Shown: positions 1-6,733 of the stretch, in pieces
How the letters are laid out: each line of letters begins with the position of its first letter
Numbering within the stretch: position 1 is the stretch's first letter
Assembly: GCA_009827215.1 (NCBI GenBank)
Contig: WUAJ01000093.1
Location: forward strand, 1 to 8,592
DNA from: Phycisphaeraceae bacterium
GTDB taxonomy: Bacteria; Planctomycetota; Phycisphaerae; Phycisphaerales; UBA1924
Reading direction: 5' to 3'
Length of the DNA stretch: 8,592 bases
Notes under the pieces: model-generated
The model's database searches: none
What the model was told of the DNA's origin: nothing
Seen by the model: only the letters and a program-made list of their open reading frames with translations
Made by a program: the position numbers and the translations under genes

Positions 1-1167
1 GGGTGTGATCGGTACTTGCAGATCGTGCGGTGTTTCCGGGATGAGGATCCGCGTGCGGATCGTCAGGCGGAGTTCACGCAGATCGACCTCGAGTTGGCGT
101 TCATGGATCGTGATGCGGTGCTGGAGATCATGGAGGGGTTCGCGAAGAAGATCTGGAAGGAGATCATGGGTGTGGAGCTCGGGGAGTTTCCACGGATGAC
201 TTTCCAGGAAGCGATGGACACCTACGGGAGCGATCGTCCTGACACGCGGTTCGAGCTCAAGCTGGTTGATGTCTCTGAGATTGCAGGCAAGACGGACTTT
301 GGTGTGTTCCAGAACGCGCTTGAGAAGAACAAGGGGTGCGTGAAGGCGTTCCGTGTGCCTGGGGTTGCGGAGAAGTTCTCGCGGAAGGTGACCGATGGTT
401 TCAGCAAGTTTGCTGAGGACTTTGGTGCAGGTGGGATTCCGACGACGAAGTATGTCAATGGCGCGTTTGAGGGTGGGATCGGTAAGTTCCTTGGGGATGT
501 TCAGGACGAACTGGTCTCGGCGCTGGGGCTTGAGGACGGGGATGCCGTGGTGTTCGCGGCGGATTCCTACGGTATCGTTTCGCGTTCGCTTGGTGAGCTT
601 CGTCTAAAGATCGCGAAGGACTTTGATCTGATTCCTGATGGGCTCTGGAACTTCCTCTGGGTGTATGACTTCCCGATGTTTGAGTATGTGGAGGATGCGG
701 GACGCTACCACGCATTGCACCATCCGTTCACGGCTCCTTCGGATTACGAGGTTGAGCGTCTGCTCTCGGCGGATGCGAAGGACATCGACATGGTCGAGTC
801 GATCGTGTCCGATGGGTACGACATGATCTGCAATGGTTCGGAGATTGGCGGCGGCTCGATCCGTATCCATCGCGCTGATGTGCAAGCGAAGGTCTTTGAG
901 CTGCTTGGTCTGAGCGAAGAGGAAGCGAAGCTGAAGTTCTCGTTCTTGATGGATGCGCTGAGTTATGGCGCTCCACCTCACGGCGGGATCGCGTTCGGGC
1001 TTGATCGCTTGGTCATGCACATGTGCGGGACGGAGAATATCCGCGAGGTCATCGCGTTCCCGAAGACGATGACGGGGCAGGACCTGATGTGCGAGGCACC
1101 GAATGTGGTGGACGACGAGCAGCTTGATGAGCTGCATGTCCGCTCGACGGCGACGGTATCCAGCTAA
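1..1167 (+). CDS. aspS: Aspartyl-tRNA synthetase, C-terminal part (5' end cut by window edge)
   Basis: This class II aminoacyl-tRNA synthetase charges tRNA with aspartate in the cytoplasm. The frame is open from base 1, so 388 residues are visible and the true start and the N-terminal anticodon-binding OB fold lie to the left; the first in-frame TTG at 16 is not a start. Visible residues 1-24 carry class II motif 2 (DRYLQIVRCFRDEDPRADRQ, with the ATP-contacting Arg of FRDE), followed by EFTQID. The middle (about residues 90-215) fits the bacterial GAD insertion domain. The core returns with WVYDFPMFEYVEDAGRYHAL and HHPFTAP, and motif 3 is GGIAFGLDRLVM with its Arg at visible residue 336. The end, DLMCEAPNVVDDEQLDELHV, is typical of the family. 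Bacterial AspRS is about 590 residues, so roughly one third is missing. Whether it is discriminating or also charges tRNA-Asn cannot be judged without the N-terminus. A terminator lies 24 bases after the stop. Identification is very sure. Confidence 0.97.
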   Translation, partial: GCDRYLQIVRCFRDEDPRADRQAEFTQIDLELAFMDRDAVLEIMEGFAKKIWKEIMGVELGEFPRMTFQEAMDTYGSDRPDTRFELKLVDVSEIAGKTDFGVFQNALEKNKGCVKAFRVPGVAEKFSRKVTDGFSKFAEDFGAGGIPTTKYVNGAFEGGIGKFLGDVQDELVSALGLEDGDAVVFAADSYGIVSRSLGELRLKIAKDFDLIPDGLWNFLWVYDFPMFEYVEDAGRYHALHHPFTAPSDYEVERLLSADAKDIDMVESIVSDGYDMICNGSEIGGGSIRIHRADVQAKVFELLGLSEEEAKLKFSFLMDALSYGAPPHGGIAFGLDRLVMHMCGTENIREVIAFPKTMTGQDLMCEAPNVVDDEQLDELHVRSTATVSS

Positions 1168-1191
1168 GTGCACTCGAATTGAAAACCCACG

Positions 1192-1218
1192 ACCCGCATC
1201 GGATGGTGCGGGTTTTTT
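1192..1218 (+). terminator. Rho-independent terminator of aspS
   Basis: A 9-bp stem (ACCCGCATC at 1192-1200 pairing with GGTGCGGGT at 1205-1213, with one G-T wobble) closes a GGAT tetraloop and runs directly into a run of six T (1213-1218). It starts 24 bases after the aspS stop codon, the expected place for an intrinsic terminator, and separates aspS from the prepilin gene. Confidence 0.93.
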
Positions 1219-1429
1219 GTGTGCGTTTGTAAAGCGCGGTTTGTGCTGGAATTGTTAAGACAATCGGCTGTGGTTAACGCACGAGTAAGAACTTGTGAAG
1301 AGCGTGTGCAGGATTGATAAAGAGTGTGTGAGGTAGCGCAGTCTTCATGCTTTGGCAACATGGAGCGGGGAACGCGGGGTCTATGTTTGATCCGAACACA
1401 ATCGCCTCTTTCCAAATGGAGATCTTGGA
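1219..1429. other. Intergenic region ahead of the prepilin gene
   Basis: These 211 bases lie between the aspS terminator and the next start codon and must hold the promoter and leader of the prepilin gene. I could not pick out a convincing -35/-10 pair. A short perfect inverted repeat (ATTGT at 1251-1255, ACAAT at 1260-1264, spacer TAAG) is visible, but it is too small to call an operator. The sequence GGAG at 1418-1421, 8 bases before the ATG, is a plausible ribosome binding site. No RNA gene or convincing small ORF was seen. Confidence 0.5.
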
Positions 1430-2488
1430 ATGCACAAACACACGCGTCGTAATCTACGGAATATTCGGGGATTTACTTTGATTGAGCTGCTGGTGGTCAT
1501 CGCGATCATCGCCCTCTTGATTGGTATTCTGCTTCCCTCTCTTGGTTCGGCACGGCTGAGTGCTCAATCGATCATCGTGGCTTCGAATGCTCGCGGCGTG
1601 ACGCAGGCGGCGACGCTGTATAACTCGAGTAATAAGGATCTGTTCCCGCCTTCGTATGTATATGGGCAGGATCGTGATGGGTATGGGTGGCGTAGCGAGA
1701 TGCAGCGCGAGAGCCATCCGTCTCCGATCAATGGGTACATCCACTGGTCGTACGCTTTGTACGACAATGGTGAAGTTCCTGACGATGCGTTTGAATCCCC
1801 AGCGGTTCCATCACGAGGTGCTCCTCGCACGAATCCGGGTCCTGATCCGGAAGCGTGGGAGAGTGAGCAGGTCAACGCGATGGGTCAGCGTGAGGGTGCG
1901 GGTTGGCCTCAGGATCGACAGGTCAAGCGTTTGGCGTTTGCGGCGAATGCGGCGATTATGCCTCGCAATAAGTTCTTCCTTGGGAGCTCGCAGCGCAAAG
2001 CGGTGCTTGTGAAGCAGCACAAGATCGTGCGTCCGGCGAACGAGATTCTGTTTACCGAGTTCCGCGAGACTGCGAACTGGCGTTCGCTTGCTGATCCGGT
2101 CGGGATTGGCGGAGATGGCGGGAGCGAGAATGTGATTAAGAGTCACCGACCGATTACGCCGTTTAAGGGGCGTTCGGCGGGTGCGGCGGTGTTTGATGAG
2201 CCTTCTCAGTATGATCTTGCTCGCTATGAGTATCCGGATGTGGATGAGTTCCGCGAGGTTCTTAAGACGCTGCAGGATGATCAAATTGGTTTGATCATCG
2301 GACAGGGCGGATCGGGATCGTCGCTCGAAGCGGTGAACGATGTGTTCAAGGGTAAGGCAAACTTTGCGTTTGTGGATGGGCATGTGGCGCTCGATGAAGT
2401 GCTCAATACAGTGATCAATCGTCAATGGGGCGAACGCTTCTACTCGATCTCAGGCAATAACGAGATCATCGATCCGGATAGACCATAA
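1430..2488 (+). CDS. Type II secretion/type IV pilin-like prepilin with N-terminal methylation motif and C-terminal DG motif
   Basis: This 352-residue protein opens with a short basic leader (residues 1-14, rich in Arg and His) and a type III signal sequence, RG|FTLIELLVVIAIIALL. A prepilin peptidase would cut after Gly14 and methylate Phe15; Glu19 is the conserved +5 glutamate, and the hydrophobic helix runs to about residue 38. The rest is a soluble, probably exported domain. Near the end, NFAFVDGHVALDEV (D316, G317, H318) matches the tail of the planctomycete prepilin group annotated as 'H-X9-DG' or DUF1559-like. The His expected ten residues before the Asp is Phe306 here. The ATG at 1430 has a GGAG 8 bases upstream and places the leader correctly. 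It stands alone between two terminators with no secretion or pilus genes beside it. Planctomycetes carry many such orphan pseudopilins, and their substrates and roles are largely unknown, so only the class is assigned. Confidence 0.88.
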   Translation: MHKHTRRNLRNIRGFTLIELLVVIAIIALLIGILLPSLGSARLSAQSIIVASNARGVTQAATLYNSSNKDLFPPSYVYGQDRDGYGWRSEMQRESHPSPINGYIHWSYALYDNGEVPDDAFESPAVPSRGAPRTNPGPDPEAWESEQVNAMGQREGAGWPQDRQVKRLAFAANAAIMPRNKFFLGSSQRKAVLVKQHKIVRPANEILFTEFRETANWRSLADPVGIGGDGGSENVIKSHRPITPFKGRSAGAAVFDEPSQYDLARYEYPDVDEFREVLKTLQDDQIGLIIGQGGSGSSLEAVNDVFKGKANFAFVDGHVALDEVLNTVINRQWGERFYSISGNNEIIDPDRP

Positions 2489-2499
2489 CTTGTTTGCAT

Positions 2500-2533
2500 G
2501 ATGAGCACTGAGAAATCAGTGCTCATTGTCTTT
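2500..2533 (+). terminator. Rho-independent terminator of the prepilin gene
   Basis: A perfect 11-bp stem (ATGAGCACTGA at 2501-2511 with TCAGTGCTCAT at 2516-2526) closes a GAAA tetraloop of the stable GNRA class; flanking G-T pairs can extend it. The T-rich tail (TTGTCTTTC) is weaker than in the other two terminators here. It starts about 12 bases after the prepilin stop codon. Confidence 0.85.
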
Positions 2534-2664
2534 CAGAGCTGTAGGACAGCGGTTCTTGATTCGTAGCTGACACAAGGACGGAGATATTGGATTTGACCTT
2601 GCCACGGAGCGTGTTGCTCTGCGGCGTATGTGATCGTTCTGCTCATACTTAGGAGAGAGTTGAC
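2534..2664. other. Leader and promoter region of the dockerin-protein gene
   Basis: About 130 bases lie between the terminator and the start of the large secreted-protein gene. They should contain its promoter, but no good sigma-70-like pair could be defined: TTGACC at 2594 has no matching -10 at normal spacing. Only a weak 5-bp hairpin (2606-2620) is visible, so no riboswitch or attenuator is claimed. Confidence 0.45.
2651..2657 (+). promoter_or_regulatory. Strong ribosome binding site fixing the start at 2665
   Basis: AGGAGAG is a near-perfect Shine-Dalgarno core ending 7 bases before the ATG at 2665. It is the strongest such site in the window. It supports this start, which is also the one that gives a complete signal peptide. 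Confidence 0.85.
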
Positions 2665-5358
2665 ATGACTAACTTGCACAAGGTTTGTATGCTCGCCGCG
2701 GCTTGCGGTACTGTTTCGGGTGTTGCTTCGGCGCAGCCGTTTGGGGTTAATGGATCGGGCGCGACGCTTCTGGAGGCTTTGTTTAAGGCTCCGGCGAACA
2801 CGCTCGACTTTATTGATGCGGACGGGGACAGCATGGTCCAGGAGCAGCTTGCTCCGTTCGATGCGACTTCGCCGTTTATTGCTTCTCAGCACTGGCAGTT
2901 CACTTACCGCGTGGTCGGTTCGGGGAACGGCTTTGCTGAGATGCGTGACTGGGGCACGATCTTCGCGACCGGCATGGACGGTGACGCGGCGAACCTCACT
3001 CTGAACTCGGATGAGGCTGATGCGGCGTATTTCAACACCCAGTTGTTTGTGAATGCGGCGATGACTCAGGGTGCTGCTGATAGCGACAACCCTGGCGCTA
3101 CTCCATTCCGTACACTCACAGACGGTTCGTTCGCGATTACCACCGGCACTGGTGCTGGGACTGGTGTCCAGATCGACTTCTCGGCTCTCGATGTTCCTGT
3201 GAGCTGGTTTGTGATCAACGACAGCGGCGCTCCGCTGTACAACAAGGTTCCTGGTGCTCCTGGGTACGGCGACAACCCTCGTAAGGCTGTCGACTGGGAC
3301 GGGAGCGAGCTCTCTCAGGGCAACAAGCTCAAGACGCTTGTTTCCCCGAACGGCCCGACCTTCAACACCAATGTGAACGCTCCTGACGCGTTCACGATCT
3401 TTGATACTCCTGTGACGCTGACTCCGGTAGCGGCTCCGGTCAACTTCGGTGTTGGTCTTCAGGAGATCAAGATGTCTGACCTTCGTCACCTCAATGCGAC
3501 TGGGCGTCGCATGTCGGGTGAGAACCTGATGGTTGTCACTCGTGACTCGGGGTCTGGTACTCGTAACGCGTTCATGAACGGTATCTGCTTGGATCCGTCG
3601 TGGGGTGTTGGTGAGAACATCGGGCCGAAGACTTCTTCGTCGGACAATGACAAGCTTGGTGCGGACTTCCAGCCTTCGAACAAGGGTGGCTCGTCGCGTA
3701 TGGAAGCGACTGTGAAGAACTCGCGTCTCGGTGTTGGGCACACTGGTGCTGAGCGTGGTGAGTCCAAGGGCTGGCTCGTTGATGGTGAGCTCGAACTGCT
3801 CGCGGTTCAGGCTGACCTCAAGGGCGGTACTGTGTACGCTCGTCCAACCATCGGCAATGTCGTTGACGGCAGCGCTGACGGCTACAACATCCAGGGGCTT
3901 GGTGGTATCGCAACCATCGGTGATCCTCGTTCGGCACCTGCCGCGAAGGGTGGCTGGGGCTGGGATGCTTCGGAAGTTGGTCCAAACCCAAATCCGATCC
4001 AGCCAATGGCGAATGTTGAAGCTGCGGCATATGTGAACAACATCACTCGCTCGGTTGCTGCTGTGACCGCGGTTCCGACCGATCCAGCGAATGCGTTCTC
4101 GCCTGGTGAGTTCCTCGGTATTCAGTTCGTGCTTCCAGCGACTTCGTTCAATGTCCCTGAGACCAATCCGGATGCGAGCGAGCCTTGCATCCCGATCGTT
4201 GAGAACACAGCTCGTAATGATGTGCTGACTCAATTCGTGCTCAACGATCCGAACAATGTGCTCGCACTCGCGGATTACGCTTCTTACAACACCGAATCCG
4301 GTGGTGTGGTTCCGACTCGTACCGCTGGCGTGACCTACGACGACGGCGTGCTCGGCGGTACTCACTACGAGTCCATCGATGGCACCATCATCAGCTACGG
4401 CGCGTTCATCGGTGACGAGGACTTCGATACCGATATGGACAACGATCGTAATGTGATCGCGGGCGACTTTGACGGCGATGGTGCTCGCACCCCTGCTGAT
4501 GTTGCTGACATGATCGATGCGTACAACTTCCGCTTCAACAGCGGCAGCTGGGCGGGCGGGACTGTCAACCCAGACGGTCGTGCGTGTCCAGAAATCCTCG
4601 GCGATTTCGATGGCGATGGCAACTTCAACGCGATCGATGTTCGCTACTGGGCTGACGGGCTGCACCTTGTTGGTGGCAACCTTGATCGTCGTGCGGGCTT
4701 CACCGCTGTGGACGCGGCTGCTGGGATCAACTTCTTCGGCACCACCCTCGCGACTGGTTCGTACGACGACGGTGACTCGCGTGGCGATGTCGCTTCGGCG
4801 GCGGCACTCGGTCTCGGTGTTCAGAACCTCCCAACTCGTGGTTTCCGTCCGAACGGCCACGACGGCGTTGTTGACGGTGCGGACATCGACTACGTCTGCC
4901 TCAACTTTGGTGACTGGTCGGTCATCGAAGAAGCGGTTCACATCGACCTCTCGTGTGACATGAACGGCGACCTCGTCGTTGATGGCGCTGATGTTGAAGA
5001 GATCGTCGTCAACATCCTCGACTCGGTCATCGGTGACATCGACCTCGACGGCGATGCGGACGCGGATGACCGTGACATCATCGTCTCGTTCCAGGGCGAG
5101 GGCGCGTTCTACAGCGAGGGCGACTTCGACTGTGACGGCGATGTTGACGCGGACGACCTGGCTGCTTGGGATGCAACCCAGGCACAGCCATGTCCTGCGG
5201 ACTTCACTGGCGAAGGTCAGTTGAACTTCCTCGATGTGTCCGCGTTCCTCACTGCGTACGGCAACATGGATCCAGCCGCAGACTTCACGGGCGAAGGTTC
5301 GTTCAACTTCCTCGATGTCTCCGCGTTCCTCACTGCGTACGGCAACGGATGCCCATAA
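2665..5358 (+). CDS. Secreted PstS-like substrate-binding protein with C-terminal GC-type dockerin/calcium-loop region
   Basis: This 897-residue protein has a Sec signal peptide (residues 1-23, likely cut at ASA|QPF), so it is exported. Residues about 24-570 look like a PstS-type periplasmic binding protein: GVNGSGATLLEALF (27-40) resembles the PstS N-terminus, VVGSGNGFAEM (83-93) resembles its second ligand loop, and TRDSGSGTRNAF (from T292, Arg293, SGSGT 295-299) resembles the phosphate-contacting R…DGSGT segment. Phosphate as ligand is only an inference. From residue 601 on come Asp-rich calcium loops of dockerin/EF-hand type (DxDxDG…D) starting at 601, 647, 765, 791, 820, 846 and 873, plus a degenerate one around 733. 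The last two form a tandem DFTGEG… pair ending in NGCP, the signature of the 'GC-type dockerin' tail of Phycisphaerae secreted proteins. No cohesin or ABC transporter gene is nearby. Codon use is C-ending and lacks TTA, CTA and TCA, unlike its neighbours, which suggests high expression. The domain classes are fairly sure; the function is not. Confidence 0.85.
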   Translation: MTNLHKVCMLAAACGTVSGVASAQPFGVNGSGATLLEALFKAPANTLDFIDADGDSMVQEQLAPFDATSPFIASQHWQFTYRVVGSGNGFAEMRDWGTIFATGMDGDAANLTLNSDEADAAYFNTQLFVNAAMTQGAADSDNPGATPFRTLTDGSFAITTGTGAGTGVQIDFSALDVPVSWFVINDSGAPLYNKVPGAPGYGDNPRKAVDWDGSELSQGNKLKTLVSPNGPTFNTNVNAPDAFTIFDTPVTLTPVAAPVNFGVGLQEIKMSDLRHLNATGRRMSGENLMVVTRDSGSGTRNAFMNGICLDPSWGVGENIGPKTSSSDNDKLGADFQPSNKGGSSRMEATVKNSRLGVGHTGAERGESKGWLVDGELELLAVQADLKGGTVYARPTIGNVVDGSADGYNIQGLGGIATIGDPRSAPAAKGGWGWDASEVGPNPNPIQPMANVEAAAYVNNITRSVAAVTAVPTDPANAFSPGEFLGIQFVLPATSFNVPETNPDASEPCIPIVENTARNDVLTQFVLNDPNNVLALADYASYNTESGGVVPTRTAGVTYDDGVLGGTHYESIDGTIISYGAFIGDEDFDTDMDNDRNVIAGDFDGDGARTPADVADMIDAYNFRFNSGSWAGGTVNPDGRACPEILGDFDGDGNFNAIDVRYWADGLHLVGGNLDRRAGFTAVDAAAGINFFGTTLATGSYDDGDSRGDVASAAALGLGVQNLPTRGFRPNGHDGVVDGADIDYVCLNFGDWSVIEEAVHIDLSCDMNGDLVVDGADVEEIVVNILDSVIGDIDLDGDADADDRDIIVSFQGEGAFYSEGDFDCDGDVDADDLAAWDATQAQPCPADFTGEGQLNFLDVSAFLTAYGNMDPAADFTGEGSFNFLDVSAFLTAYGNGCP
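5200..5346 (+). repeat. Two tandem 66-bp dockerin-type repeats (period 81 bp)
   Basis: Copies at 5200-5265 and 5281-5346 are separated by 15 bases and differ at only 5 of 66 positions by eye. They encode residues 846-867 and 873-894, identical at 20 of 22 residues (Q/S and L/F differ). Each copy has a calcium-loop pattern D-F-T-G-E-G-x-x-N-F-L-D followed by the helix VSAFLTAYGN. Together they form the C-terminal dockerin pair of the protein. Confidence 0.92.
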
Positions 5359-5400
5359 GTGAATCACTGCTCGATTGAGCATTGATCAAACCACAACTCG

Positions 5401-5434
5401 GCACCCCCTCGAGCGATCGGGGGGGTGTTGTTTT
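5401..5434 (+). terminator. Rho-independent terminator of the dockerin-protein gene
   Basis: An 11-bp stem (5402-5412 with 5417-5427; CACCCCC pairs with GGGGGTG, then one T-G wobble and three more pairs) closes a GCGA tetraloop, again GNRA, followed by TTGTTTT. It lies 42 bases after the stop codon. A small hairpin (TGCTC-GATT-GAGCA, 5368-5381) precedes it. This should isolate the gene from the DUF1080 gene downstream. Confidence 0.92.
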
Positions 5435-5512
5435 CTGTTTGGATGGTTTTTTATTGCTTCGCTTCCAGAGATCATGAGAAGTTGGTACTCTAGGAATCCA
5501 GATGATTGAACG

Positions 5513-5520
5513 AAGAAGGG
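5513..5520 (+). promoter_or_regulatory. Probable ribosome binding site for the DUF1080 lipoprotein
   Basis: AAGAAGGG lies 7 bases before the ATG at 5528, good spacing for that start. The out-of-frame ATG at 5521 touches the site and leads to a stop after 21 codons, so it is not the start. The start at 5528 gives a clean lipoprotein signal. Confidence 0.6.
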
Positions 5521-5527
5521 ATGCACA

Positions 5528-6721
5528 ATGCGTATGACTGGGTTAATCGGGTTGGTACTGATGGTCTTTGGGATGGCGGGGTGTGAAACGCTTCCTGAGC
5601 TCAATGATGGATCGGACCCTGGGTGGGTGGAGTTGTTCAACGGCAAGGATCTGGATGGATGGGCGTGCGAGGGGGATCTGGATGCGTGGGGTGTGGTGAA
5701 CGGGGAACTCTTGACACTGAATCCCGGCAAGGGGTGGTGGCTGCGGACGGACAAGATGTATCGGGACTTTGAGCTCAAGCTCGAGTTTTGGATGCCTGAG
5801 GGTGGGAACTCGGGGGTTGGGTTGCGTGGGTCGTCGAATGGCGATCCGGCGTTTACGGGGTTTGAGGTGCAGATTCTGGATACGCATGGCGAGGAGCCTG
5901 CGGATTACACCTGTGGTTCGGTGTACACGGCGATTACGGCGTCTGAGATGGCGGTGAATCCAGCGGGGCAGTGGAACTCGTACCACATCACAGTGATCGG
6001 GGACACGATTGATGTGAAGCTCAATGGGATGAAGGTGATTGACAATCAACAGCTGGATGATCGTGGGTATTACCGATCACCAGAGAATCCGCTGCCTTTG
6101 AAGGATCGGGCGACGACGGGGTATATCTCGCTGCAGGATCATGGACATCCGTTCCGGTATCGGAACATCAAGATCAAAGACCTTTCGGTTGATCCGGAAC
6201 CTGATGGGATGGTGGCGTTGATTGATCCTCAGCTTGACAACTGGTTTGCGGAGGACAACGCGGAGTGGACGAACGAGGGCGGGTCGCTTGTTGGACGCAA
6301 GGGTCCTGGGCATTTGTTCACCAAGAGTGAATATGAAGACTTTGAGATGCGGGCGCTGGTGAAGGTGAACGAGCGCGGGAACTCGGGGATGTACTTCCGG
6401 GTCAAGCCGAATCCTGATCCGAACAACCCTTGGCCGATCGGGTACGAGGCGCAGGTAGACAATCATGATCCGAAGAACTTCACGGGTGTGATTTATGACA
6501 AGGCGTGGCCTGAAGATCATGCGGTGCCATTGACCAGAGACGATGCGTGGTTTGATTATCGTGTTCGAGTTGAGGGGGATTGGATCCGCACGTGGATCAA
6601 CGGCGAGGCGATGGTAGATACCGAGCTGAGCGAGTTTGATCGCGGGCATCTGGCGGTGCAGGGGCATCACGATGGGAACGTGATCGAGTACCGCGATATT
6701 CGGGTGCTTGAGCTGGATTGA
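5528..6721 (+). CDS. Lipoprotein with two tandem DUF1080 (3-keto-disaccharide hydrolase-type) domains
   Basis: This 397-residue protein starts with a lipoprotein signal peptide: hydrophobic residues 4-17 and lipobox MAGC with Cys19, so it should be lipid-anchored outside the cytoplasm. Domain 1 (about 33-220) is a classic DUF1080 fold, from WVELFNGKDLDGW through GNSG (93-96), GFEVQILD and ISLQDHG to YRNIKIKDL. Domain 2 (about 228-397) repeats the plan with YEDFEM, GNSGMYFR (GNSG 284-287), GYEAQVDN and YRDIRVLELD, but is more diverged and has VQGHHDG where domain 1 has LQDHG. DUF1080 is a concanavalin-like beta-sandwich family; characterised members cleave 3-keto-glycosides, and many are unassigned. 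The gene follows a terminator, so it likely has its own promoter, and it converges with the oxidoreductase gene at 12 bases spacing. Family and localisation are well supported; substrate and whether both domains are active are unknown. Confidence 0.9.
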   Translation: MRMTGLIGLVLMVFGMAGCETLPELNDGSDPGWVELFNGKDLDGWACEGDLDAWGVVNGELLTLNPGKGWWLRTDKMYRDFELKLEFWMPEGGNSGVGLRGSSNGDPAFTGFEVQILDTHGEEPADYTCGSVYTAITASEMAVNPAGQWNSYHITVIGDTIDVKLNGMKVIDNQQLDDRGYYRSPENPLPLKDRATTGYISLQDHGHPFRYRNIKIKDLSVDPEPDGMVALIDPQLDNWFAEDNAEWTNEGGSLVGRKGPGHLFTKSEYEDFEMRALVKVNERGNSGMYFRVKPNPDPNNPWPIGYEAQVDNHDPKNFTGVIYDKAWPEDHAVPLTRDDAWFDYRVRVEGDWIRTWINGEAMVDTELSEFDRGHLAVQGHHDGNVIEYRDIRVLELD

Positions 6722-6733
6722 TTTGCTGTTGCT

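Noticed and set aside
1251..1264. Inverted repeat ATTGT-TAAG-ACAAT as a possible operator
   Set aside because: Only 5-bp arms; expected by chance in a region of this length, and no adjacent regulator gene or promoter was identified.
1347..1481. 44-codon plus-strand ORF overlapping the prepilin start
   Set aside because: No good ribosome binding site, no recognisable motif, and most of its 3' end overlaps the prepilin coding region.
2533..5382. 949-codon open frame on the minus strand over the dockerin gene
   Set aside because: It is in codon register with a clearly real gene, and its product is a low-complexity Val/Arg/Thr/Asp-rich string with no recognisable domain. It is explained by the absence of TTA, CTA and TCA codons in the sense gene.
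5463..5491. Possible promoter for the DUF1080 gene (TTCCAG, 17 bases, TACTCT with an upstream TGG)
   Set aside because: Both hexamers match the sigma-70 consensus poorly; a promoter is expected here but this assignment is not supported.
5521..5586. 21-codon out-of-frame ORF from the ATG at 5521
   Set aside because: It lies directly on the Shine-Dalgarno-like sequence and overlaps the lipoprotein signal; the start at 5528 explains the region better.
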